NCBI GenBank assembly: GCA_021234155.1
Contig: JAJEKV010000093.1
Span: 3,943,647 to 4,007,646, forward strand
Reading direction: 5' to 3'
Length of the DNA: 64,000 bases
Source: Isoetes taiwanensis
Taxonomy: Eukaryota; Streptophyta; Lycopodiopsida; Isoetales; Isoetaceae
Under the pieces are notes generated by a model. The model was not told where the DNA came from, ran no database searches, and was given only the letters and a program-made list of their open reading frames with translations. This document shows positions 55,760-64,000 of the stretch, piece after piece (the first letter of the stretch is position 1; each line of letters opens with the position of its first letter). Both the position numbers and the translations under genes were made by a program.

Positions 55760-58700
55760 GGTTGTATGGATTATTACTAAATTGTATATAGAAAAAGCTT
55801 TGGCTATGGAGCCCATACTAGATCAGTTAGATGCAATTTTCTTTGTGGAGATACATGAGCATGATGAACCTCCTTATCAGAATTAGAAAGGACTGTCATA
55901 ATCAATACATTTGGTTTGAAGTGTTAGGTACTGAAAAGAGAGTATTTCTTATTGTTTGTTACTTTGCACCCCTTGATAAGAAAGCTTACAAAAGAATGGA
56001 TCTGGATTCTAGTGACCCTTTATTTCATCTTGAGCAGGACATAATTAGATATCAATCTGTGGGGGAAGTAATGCTTATGGTGATTCCAATGGAAGGATAA
56101 ATAATTTGCAAGCATGCATACTTAAAAGGGAAGGCGAATCCCTGGGAGCGAGTAAAGAAGAATTACATATGCTTGGTTGGGCAAGAACAACAAAAGATGA
56201 GGATGATGTGACTTCTGTGGGTAGACATCTCTTAGCTGTACATTCTAGTTTTGATTTACGAATTTGTAATAGCATAAGTAAGTTCCCAGGCACGAACATT
56301 TGTACGTGTAAAGGGAGAAGTGTTGTTGATTATTTAATATTGTAATGAGAATAATGTGCGCAGAATCAAGGAATTCAGAATCCTAGACTCGTAGGGAGAA
56401 TCGGACCATCACTCTTTACTAGTCTCTCTTGAGGTTATACTCTCACATACCCAAGAGAAGAAAAGATTGCCAACCATTGTCATGGATTACAGAAAAATGA
56501 CTGCTTTTAGGAATTACTTGAGCAACATACACGTACCGGTACAGAATATAGGGGCACAGATGAGCACATTGATGGCAGATGCACTATTAAAGGTTTCTAA
56601 GGAGTGTTTTCAGTATAATAGGGTGCACAAAGGATTACTGTGTAACTCATGGTATGACTCAAATTGCAAAGCATCACGCCAAAGATATTTGGATGCATCA
56701 GACGAAGATAAATTATTGCGGCATAAGCTTTATAGATAAATGACTAGAAAGAATAAGCGTGTATACCTTCGTCATAAGCAAACCTTGCTTTCTAATGAAT
56801 GGGTACAAGACACGTAGAAGTTCTGGAATAAATTGAAAAGGAAAATGCAACCATGCACAGACCTGCCAGAGGATCTCTTCTTTGAACATGTAGCCGCACT
56901 ATACTTTAGGGAAGGACTTATAAAGGAAATCCATTTGCCACAGGCACATGTTGAAAACTCTTTTACAGATGAAGATATAAGCGCTGGGATAGGGCGCTCA
57001 GCAAATGGAAAAGTTGTTGATAATTGTGGTTTAGTAGCTGAGATGCTCAAATGGGCACAAGAAGAATGGGTGTCACATATTAGAATGATGTTCAATAAGA
57101 TATTGGCGGAGGGATTCCCACCCGCTTAACAATCTAACAGGGTTGTCCCAGTCCATAAAGACGGCGATGAAGAGACAATGAGCAATTACAGAACTATTAT
57201 GGTAAACAATTTATGGGCTAAGCTCTTTGCAAACATAGTCAAATCTAAACTTACCACCTGGGCTGCAGCAAATGGAGTCAAAGCACATGGGCAAGCTGGG
57301 TTTAGACCTAAACATTCTACCATATACTAGCTGGTGACATTGAGAACAATAGTGGAAAGTGTCAAAGGTAAAAAGAAGTCTGTCTTTATTGCATTTGTGC
57401 CTAGAAAAAAGTTGTGGGATAGGATGGAAGCATTAAATGTCCCAATTGCCATTAGATATGCTGTTAAAGTTTTGTATGAAAGAGTATAGGTAGAGCTTTT
57501 CGATCTCCTCGATCGTAATGTGCAAGTGGAAAAAGAGAAAGCAATATTGGCATGAAGCAGGGCTGCCCGTTGTTTCCCATCCTATTTGGGATTTTTATTG
57601 ATAAATTAGAAGGATCGTTTTCCATGGCGATGCTGGATCCCCACTGCGTCATATGTTATTGCCATCCTTCTATATGCAGATGATGTGGCTTTGTTTGCGT
57701 GAAGGAAGATGGATTTAGAAAGATATCTTGGGCTCACGATTTTTGTTCAAAAATACGTATGATGGCTAAATAGTGCAAAGACCAAGGTTATGATTGTGGG
57801 CACAAGGAGCAAGAACGATTTCACTTACAAAGATATGCCATTCAAATGGTAACATCTTTTAAGTACTTGGGAGTTATTTTTAGCAAAGAATTATTTGTAG
57901 GATCAATGCATAAAGCAATGATAGCATAATGCGCACAAAGCACTATATGCAATGCAAAAGCAATGCCATAAAATACATCTTTGGAAGTGGAATTTGCGGC
58001 TCTATAGATCACTTGTACAAACAATTATACTATATGGCTGCGAAGAATGAGCTCCAAGCTTAACGGCCAGGTTATGGAAAATGGTAGAGAATTTGCCAAA
58101 AAAGAAAAAATGTGTGCTGAGCTAGGGGTGAAAGTGCAAATGTCGTATGCCATGATGCTTGCAGAAGTGGGGATGCTACCTCTTGAGGGGGAAGCAATGA
58201 TTTAAACTGCATCATACTTGCTTAAGGCCAATACGTTGAGTGAAGATTGCCTTCCTATTATAGCTAATATGGCTTCTGCAGAGAAAGGTTGGTGCCATGA
58301 CGTAATATGTTGGTTGCAGAAGTGGAACATCAATGTGGCTGAGTTGGTGGGCAATAGGAATAAAATATGAGATTTGGTTTGTCAGAAGTTTCAAACTAAA
58401 ATATAGAGCTCAGTCAAAGAGGTAAAGATGCCTTTCTACTAGCAATCTATTAACCCATCTCTACAGGCAGCAAAATACTTGTCAGAAAATATATCTATCT
58501 CAAATAAGCATATGATTTCTCGCATGCGCCTAAGATCATATTATTTGAAAATCGAGACTGGAAGGTGGCAGAGGATACAAAGGGCAGATCGTATATGTGC
58601 ATTGTGTCCAGATGGCAGGATTGAAGATGAAATACATACCTTGTTAAACTGTAAGTGTTATGAGGACGTTAGAACTCGAGTACTCTATACATGAAAGCTC

Positions 58701-58857
58701 GTTAGTCAGCTCTTTTGGACTCTCAACAAAACACTTTTGTTCTTATATGCATGAGGTGCTACAAGAAAGGATGTATTTGCTTACAAGTAGAAGAGCCCAG
58801 CATGGAAAAGATGCGAAGAGTGAGGAGTTGGAGGTTGATTATGGTGATATACTATAG
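55760..58857 (+). pseudogene. LINE D endonuclease-RT-C-terminal remnant (ORF2)
   Basis: Endonuclease pieces lie at 55831-56345. The spacer and the RT start are in the frames 56467-56739 and 56833-57129, which contain DISAGIGRSANGKVVDN and MLKWAQEEW. Then come RVVPVHKDGDEETMSNYRT, QAGFRPKHST, KQGCPLFPILFG and LYADDVALF in changing frames. The C-terminal piece 58479-58857 has RICALCPDGRIEDEIHTLLNC, the zinc-like C-x2-C-H-C motif. At least ten frame breaks make it inactive. Confidence 0.8.
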
Positions 58858-58877
58858 TTTGTACATTCTCGTTCTAT

Positions 58878-58892
58878 AGACCTGATAGGTCT
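58878..58892 (+). other. LINE D 3' stem-loop
   Basis: AGACCT-GAT-AGGTCT, a perfect 6-bp stem, followed by ACATTTCAT and then the (CT)n tail. Confidence 0.75.
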
Positions 58893-58914
58893 CTAAAGGA
58901 CATAATAAAACATT

Positions 58915-58918
<4 letters not shown>

Positions 58919-58973
<55 letters not shown>
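58919..58973 (+). repeat. (CT)n tail of LINE D
   Basis: Uninterrupted CT repeat of about 27 units, preceded by CATTTCAT. Confidence 0.95.
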
Positions 58974-58978
<5 letters not shown>

Positions 58979-59270
58979 GGGCTGCTAGGGTAATGTCCCT
59001 CATGAGCATCTTAAAAGGAGCATGCACTAGACGTAAGCATGGTATTTTGGTTGGGGATTTGATACGCTTTTTGAGCTTCCTCGCAGCTTTAGTTGGAAAA
59101 ATTTCGCTGAGATAGATAAGAGAGATGAGTATTCGAAATTAAGGATGACAACAATAGATGAAAATTAATGAAAAATTATGGCAATATATTCTAGATGAAC
59201 TAATTTACATGCAAATTATGGAACGCTTCTAGACCTGATGGTCTCACAGACAGATTTTCATTTCATTTCA
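58974..59270 (+). mobile_element. LINE 3' end fragment, short (ATTTC) tail
   Basis: About 300 bp without coding sequence, ending with AGACC-TGAT-GGTCT (59231-59244) and TTTTCATTTCATTTC (59255-59269). By its hairpin and tail it is the extreme 3' end of a copy-C-like LINE. Heavy 5' truncation is common for LINE insertions. Confidence 0.6.
59231..59244 (+). other. 3' stem-loop of the short LINE fragment
   Basis: AGACC-TGAT-GGTCT, 10 bases before a short (ATTTC) tail. Confidence 0.7.
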
Positions 59271-59403
59271 AAGATATCTTAAAATGCACTATAAACAAAT
59301 AGCTATAAGCGTGTTATAAGGTGTAAGAAAAGGCAATATATCAAGCAAAGCCTTTTAAAAGATATCTTTTTTCTGGAATGGCCTCAAGAAAACTAAAAAA
59401 GCA

Positions 59404-60627
59404 ATGATATTCCACTTGAGGCGAGGGGAGCTATGGCAATATGTAATGGCTCTCTACCATAATGCAAAGACCAACACAAACATTGTGAGATCGACATTGG
59501 TAATTAAAGAGGAGGAGGTAAAGGATGGCATTACATCATTATCAAATGGTAAAGCACCAGATCTGAATTCTCTTAGTGCTGAACATCTAAAATGGGCAGG
59601 TCCAAGTGTTGTTCCTATCATTACTCACATGTTTAACCTTGCATTAGCACAAGGCTTCCCGTTTGATTGGTGCAGAAACAGAGTGGTGCCGATATTCAAA
59701 GGGGGATCTAGACAAGATGTAAGTAACTATAGGACAATTCTGGTAAGCAATTTGTTCTTAAAACTTTTTGCATCTATTCTGGAGAAAAAATTGAGCTTGT
59801 GGGCACAAGTCAATCACAAAAGGGCAGTAACGCAAGCTGGTTTTAGGCCGGGCAGATCCACATTGGACCACTTGTTGGTGTTGAAAACGGTCTTTGATAA
59901 TGTTAAAGGAACAAAAAAACCAGTGTATGTGGCATTCGTTGACTTTAAGAAAGCCTTTGATAAGGTCCCACGGGTGCAATTATGGGAAAGATTAGAAACG
60001 CTTAATGTGCCACTTGAGCTTAGAACTGCAGTACAGGTGCTCTATGAGAAAGTGCTTGTAGAATTATCACAACCTTTTTCATTAGAGGTTTCAGCCCATG
60101 TGGAAAGTGACATTGGAGTGAAACAGGGTTGCCCGATGTCTCCCACCTTATTTGGCTTGTTCATTGATGGTCTAGAAGCTTGGCTACATAATAATTGCTC
60201 AGGAGGTACTGAAGTGCATGGCTACATTGTGCAGTTACTGATGTATGCCGATGATGTTGTTATATTTGCAAGATCAAAAGAACACATGCAAAAACACCTA
60301 GATGGATTGGCTGCATTTTGTGATCAAACAGGCATGCAAGTGAACTTAGACAAGACAAGTGTTATGACGGTTGGTGCTCTCAAACAAGAACCTATTTTCA
60401 GATATAAAGGGAGTATTGTGAGTATGTGCGATTCCTATAAATATTTGGGTCTTATTTTCAGCAAGAATCATAGATGGAATATGTGTATTTCACAACGAAT
60501 TGATGGAGGGCAAAGAGCCTTATATGCATTGCATAGCATGTGTAGGAGGTCTCATTTATGGTCTTGGAACCTTAAAAGTAAAGTCATGATCACCACTTGT
60601 GCAAAGTGTAGTCCTATATGGATCTGA
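59404..60627 (+). CDS. LINE E reverse transcriptase (RVT_1) open frame
   Basis: 407 codons. Enzyme role: target-primed reverse transcription of element RNA. RT blocks in order: NGKAPDLNSLSAEHLKWAG, RVVPIFKGG with NYRTI, QAGFRPGRSTLDHLL, VAFVDFKKAFDKVPR (first catalytic Asp, about residue 180), GVKQGCPMSPTLFG, LLMYADDVVIF (catalytic Asp pair, about residue 281), FCDQTGMQVNLDKT and YKYLGLIFSK. A one-base frameshift near 60600 shifts the LYGSEIRGPS block out of frame. There is no RNase H. I cannot assign the clade with certainty; the overall form is of the L1/Jockey/CR1-like group with a C-terminal zinc motif. Confidence 0.88.
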   Translation: MIFHLRRGELWQYVMALYHNAKTNTNIVRSTLVIKEEEVKDGITSLSNGKAPDLNSLSAEHLKWAGPSVVPIITHMFNLALAQGFPFDWCRNRVVPIFKGGSRQDVSNYRTILVSNLFLKLFASILEKKLSLWAQVNHKRAVTQAGFRPGRSTLDHLLVLKTVFDNVKGTKKPVYVAFVDFKKAFDKVPRVQLWERLETLNVPLELRTAVQVLYEKVLVELSQPFSLEVSAHVESDIGVKQGCPMSPTLFGLFIDGLEAWLHNNCSGGTEVHGYIVQLLMYADDVVIFARSKEHMQKHLDGLAAFCDQTGMQVNLDKTSVMTVGALKQEPIFRYKGSIVSMCDSYKYLGLIFSKNHRWNMCISQRIDGGQRALYALHSMCRRSHLWSWNLKSKVMITTCAKCSPIWI

Positions 60628-61475
60628 AATCAGGGGCCAAGCATTCCACAATGTCTTTGGGATGATATAGAACAAGTCTTGAAGAAGTTCTTAAGGCTTG
60701 AGTTGGGAGTGAAAGCTCAAACACCTTACCCTATGATGTTGACTTTAAAGTGGGCTCATGCCACTTGATCTGAGAGAAGCTATTTTGAGGTGTATTATGT
60801 ACCTCAAGAAGGTGTTAGCATTGGATGAATCTCTCGCTTGCTCACAAAGCTTTGGTATCAAGTAAAGAGAAAGGATTATTACATGATGTAAATCTAAAAT
60901 GGCTCCAAAAATGGGATATCCAATGGGATGAAGTGATCTTGGTTGACTCGGATCTAAGACAATGGATCTCTAAGAAGATACTTATGAAGATGTGGAGGCA
61001 GCCCAAAACTAAGATGATCTTATACAAGCAAAGCATAAATCCGGATTTGATGCCATCTACACACTTACAGGAAAATATTTCAATACAAAAGAGACATTCT
61101 ATCTGCAGGATCCGTCTTAGCTCCCACCATTTGGGGGTAGAAGTGGGGAGATGGGGGCATATCATACCACGAGATCAAAGATACTGCAAGGTATGTGATT
61201 CAAACCAGGTTGAGGATGAAGATCATACATTGCTTCGATGTAGGGCCTATGGAGCAATTCGAGATAAACATGGTATTCATTATAATGATCTACCCACCCA
61301 TTTTACACTTAATAGTGATATGTTGGGGAAGTATTTGACTGAACTTCTTCAACATAGGGATACTTGTTTAAGTTCTCACACTGCTGTTAATGTTGATAAT
61401 TCAGATAGTTTGAGTGAGAGTGATGAGCTAGATGAGGATTCAGAAATTCATCTATTATTTTATGAAGATGTTTAA
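60628..61475 (+). pseudogene. LINE E post-RT and zinc-knuckle region
   Basis: 60628-60820 is readable with frameshifts (IEQVLKKFLRLELGVKAQTP). 60825-61475 is a 216-codon open frame with HHLGVEVGRW and RYCKVCDSNQVEDEDHTLLRC (C-x2-C ... H ... C), probably nucleic-acid binding, and an acidic SLSESDELDEDSEI end. The stop is at the end of LLFYEDV. Confidence 0.8.
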
Positions 61476-61490
61476 GTGGTTTTGTCTAAT

Positions 61491-61505
61491 AGGCCTTTGA
61501 GGCCT
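61491..61505 (+). other. LINE E 3' stem-loop
   Basis: AGGCCT-TTG-AGGCCT, a perfect 6-bp stem, 17 bases before the (CT)n tail. Confidence 0.75.
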
Positions 61506-61519
61506 CCCATAGACATAAT

Positions 61520-61522
<3 letters not shown>

Positions 61523-61613
<91 letters not shown>
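61523..61613 (+). repeat. (CT)n tail of LINE E
   Basis: Uninterrupted CT dinucleotides, about 45 units. Confidence 0.95.
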
Positions 61614-61615
<2 letters not shown>

Positions 61616-61940
61616 GTTTCCCACATGATCGAAATTTTTTCTCTCTCTATATCTCTGGCGAGATATTTTTTTATCTGATAGCTCCTCTCGAGCTCGAGAG
61701 GAGCTCTTCTCTCGGGCCTTAACAGCGGCCATTTTGCTGAGTTACCGAAAATCGAAGGCGCCAAAATCCACCGGCATGCCGGAATTCAATTTGTTGGCGC
61801 GAACCAATCTTGGAATCATGAAATGGCTTTGTTTCTTTCATTTTCCCCAAAGCTCTGCTTCAGTCCGACCTCAGTGGGTTTTATTTTCCTCCATTTCTTC
61901 CCAAATCGCTGCTATAGTCCGGCATTAAGAAGATTTTAAT

Positions 61941-63284
61941 ATGGATCCTGTGATTTTGGGGATGATTGCCATGGTTTTACACACTATTATGCTCGGCATT
62001 GCATTGCAGCAGTTCTGCCTAAACCTCATGGATTCATATCACGATTCCGAGCTCTTAGACTTAGCTACGGAGACCGAATCCATAGAATGCAGCCGACTCA
62101 TGACTTACTGTCAATTCACCTTGATTCTGTTGGGGACAGCCATATTAAAGAGGCCTTCAAGAAGATTTTGGGTTGCACCGAGACAAACCACATAGTGGGA
62201 TAGCATTGACAACCATGCCTGGAATTGCTTGCCCTCTTATGAGGATGATATGTGGAGACAATGTTACAGGATGTCAAGATCATCATTCGAAAAGCTGGTA
62301 GGTCTTCTGGCCCCATATTTTGTAAAACCTGGCAGGAAAGTAAGGGCTCCTATAGAGCCAAGAAGGGCTGTAGCTATGGTAGTTTACTTCCTTGCTCATG
62401 GGGAATCTCCTCTGCATGTTGGAAGGAGATTTTATGCTGGTCAGTCCACAGTACAGAAATATGTGAGGAAGATCACACTTGCTTTGGCTTCCAAGAACAT
62501 GTTGTACAAGAGATTTGTAGCTATTCCATCAGGACAGAGATTACTCGACATTATAGCAGAATTTAAGGAGGCAACTGGTCTGCCAAACGTGTTTGCTGCA
62601 GTTGATGGCAGCCATATATATTTGTACAGAAAACCCAAGAAAAAAGATCATGCAAATGACTACTACAGCAAGAATAAAAGACATTCTATTTTGTTTCAAG
62701 GCTGTGTTACTCATAGTAAATTGTTTGTGAATGTCTGTTGTATTAGAGTAGGATCTGTACATGATTCTGGACATTTCAGGAAAAGCAACATTTATAACAG
62801 GTTGGCCTCTAAATCCATATTGCAGGAACCTATTGTTAGATTACAAGGGAAGAAGATCAAGAAAGGAATGCCTACTGAGGAAGATGTAGTTGTAAATATA
62901 CCTCCTCAATTGCTTGGAGATTCTGCATATCCTAGCAGGCCATTTATGTTAAAGGTTTTTCCAGACCATGATAACAAAAAAAATCGATTCAACAAGAGAA
63001 TCTACAGAGGTAGAGTTGTAATTGAGAATGGATTTGATATTGCGACGGAGAAATGGAGAATTTTGAAGAGTCTTACTGTTCAAGCATCACAAGCTAGCAA
63101 AATCGTGCATGCTTGTGATGTACTATGGAACTTCTGTATTTTTGAGAGAAAGGGATTGGATTTGCTGCCACTAACTCCAGAATGCCCTCATGTCGAGTAT
63201 TATGAGACTCAAGACATGAACAGGAAGCTGAAAAAGGAGGGAGATCAGATCAGGCACATCCTCCTCCAAAATATGAAAAAATAA
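61941..63284 (+). CDS. PIF/Harbinger-type transposase (DDE_Tnp_4), one in-frame stop
   Basis: Transposases of this family cut and paste PIF/Harbinger DNA elements, usually at TTA-like targets with a Myb-like partner; related proteins (HARBI1, ALP1) are domesticated. The frame runs from ATG 61941 to 63284 (about 447 codons) with a single TAG at 62193. The part after it has its first ATG at 62250. In that downstream part the catalytic residues are AVDGSHI (D about 126), SVHDSGHF (D about 179), LLGDSAYPSRPF (D about 231) and VVIENGFD (E about 266), so the triad is intact. The N-terminal 84 codons are hydrophobic. No Myb-like gene and no terminal inverted repeats were found in the window. The TAG could be a mutation, a sequence error or lie in an unrecognised intron. 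Confidence 0.85.
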
Positions 63285-63362
63285 ATGATTTGGCCTTCAT
63301 TTCATTTGGCCATGGTATTGTGAAACCTTGATGTGTTTGGAATGATACATTGAATGAAAGTT

Positions 63363-63482
63363 CTTTGCATTGTTTGTATCAGCAACTTTATTTTATTTGC
63401 ATTGTTTGTATCAGAAACTTTCTTTGCATTGTTTGTATCTGAAACTTTCTTTGCATGACTTTATTTGCTTATCAGAAACTTA
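63363..63482 (+). repeat. Four tandem units around CTTTGCATTGTTTGTATC
   Basis: TTTGCATTGTTTGTATC followed by AGAAACTTT, AGCAACTTT or TGAAACTTT recurs with a period of about 28-34 bp; the last unit is degenerate. Confidence 0.8.
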
Positions 63483-63693
63483 ACATATATAATGCATACA
63501 TGAATGTAGAGAACTCAATACAACAGATATCACTTAAACGAAAAAACTCAATTGTATTCATTAGAATCAGGTTTACAAAGGTATGCATGCACTCAAATGT
63601 AGTGCTAATGAATGAAACAATCTTCAACAAAGAAAACCAAGTTCATGTACTTAAGAAAAAAAAAGGTATATCAGCGACCCCTCTTCAAAGCTT

Positions 63694-63747
63694 CAGATTC
63701 AAGCTCATTTGTCCCTGTTACAGATCCAAGCTCATTTGTCCCTGTCA
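63694..63747 (+). repeat. Two tandem 27-bp units
   Basis: CAGATTCAAGCTCATTTG and CAGATCCAAGCTCATTTG, each followed by TCCCTGTTA or TCCCTGTCA. Two differences in 27 bp. Confidence 0.85.
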
Positions 63748-64000
63748 CAGAATCTGTTAGTGAAAAAAATAAATGAAGATACTACAAAACAATTTACTTC
63801 CACAGTGTAGTAGGCCATCGTTTATGTTTGATTTATAATCCTTAATTATATTTAAGTTCTAAACATATTAGAAAATATTGATACCAAGGTCTTATTAGAA
63901 CCAAGATCAAAGCCAACATTTTGCATTCACCTCAGCTTAGTTTCTACTCTTGACTAAACAACTTCTTGTCTACACAATGGTAGTATAGTCAAACCTTTTT

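Larger units (their letters stand above)
54733..58973 (+). mobile_element. LINE copy D, near full length but heavily decayed
   Basis: Begins directly after the tail of copy C. Order: ORF1 remnant (54831-55560), a foldback insertion (about 55600-55720), endonuclease remnant (55760-56345, with YIWFEVLGTEKRVFLIVCYF), RT remnant (56470-57900) and C-terminal remnant (58080-58857). It ends with a hairpin and a (CT)n tail. All long frames are interrupted. This is the only copy that still spans ORF1 to tail. Confidence 0.85.
59271..61613 (+). mobile_element. LINE copy E, 5'-truncated, best preserved RT, ends in (CT)n
   Basis: Starts in the spacer before the RT. It contains a long RT frame, a C-terminal frame, a 3' hairpin and a (CT)n tail of 91 bp. 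ORF1 and the endonuclease are missing. It closely resembles copy A in protein sequence and in 3' end (AGGCCT hairpin plus CT tail), so both belong to one family. Confidence 0.88.
63285..64000. other. 3' flank without a gene
   Basis: Apart from two short tandem repeats (next entries), it is AT-rich DNA. The 3' terminus of the Harbinger element, if present, is not recognisable. Confidence 0.5.

Noticed and set aside
61472-61764. Minus-strand frames rich in (RE)n
   Set aside because: They are translations of the (CT)n microsatellite tail of LINE E.

Overview
This window comes from a land-plant nuclear genome. It has spliced plant-type genes with GT-AG introns, including an ABCC transporter, a PP2A B56 (B') subunit and a relic of a Raf-like plant kinase. 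It also has a Ty1/copia element with an initiator-Met-tRNA-type primer site, non-LTR elements and a PIF/Harbinger transposase. LINEs whose ORF1 carries an RRM-like domain, and a gene that looks bacterial in architecture, hint at a non-flowering plant such as a fern, lycophyte or gymnosperm. That placement is a guess.

Layout. 1-4,275 is pyrimidine-rich DNA without genes. 4,276-7,850 holds foldbacks, 50-bp periodic repeats and a minus-strand LINE fragment. 7,856-12,670 is a complete but decayed Copia element with LTRs and a 5-bp target duplication. 12,774-13,345 is a kinase relic. About 16.1-16.8 kb is a minus-strand Gypsy gag relic. 19,405-24,796 is an 11-exon ABCC transporter that lacks the usual N-terminal TMD0. 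A 6.3-kb tandem duplication (21,212-27,539 and 27,540-33,831) repeats the 3' half of this gene and the 3' end of the next one. 33.3-36.2 kb (minus) is a gene whose pieces resemble a ParB-like domain followed by a beta-class amino-methyltransferase. 37,202-42,944 (minus) is a PP2A B56 gene with a 4.1-kb intron. 45.1-61.6 kb is a run of same-strand LINE copies. 61,941-63,284 is a PIF/Harbinger transposase.

Two results stand out. First, the ParB-like plus methyltransferase-like gene is an architecture familiar from bacteria and phages; here its presumed catalytic motif appears degenerate, and a CpG-rich near-palindrome recurs around it. Second, the two copies of the 6.3-kb duplication differ mainly at CAG and CTG triplets, changed by T-to-C substitutions and small indels. 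This is not what cytosine deamination produces. It looks like consensus error at CHG-methylated sites, so the broken reading frames of copy 2, and perhaps the duplication itself, may be artefacts.

The LINE copies share a short 3' stem-loop just before their microsatellite tails. The stem bases change in a compensatory way between copies, which suggests a recognition structure for the element's own reverse transcriptase. Coordinates of exons come from reading splice sites and reading frames by eye; element outer limits are approximate unless an LTR or tail defines them.
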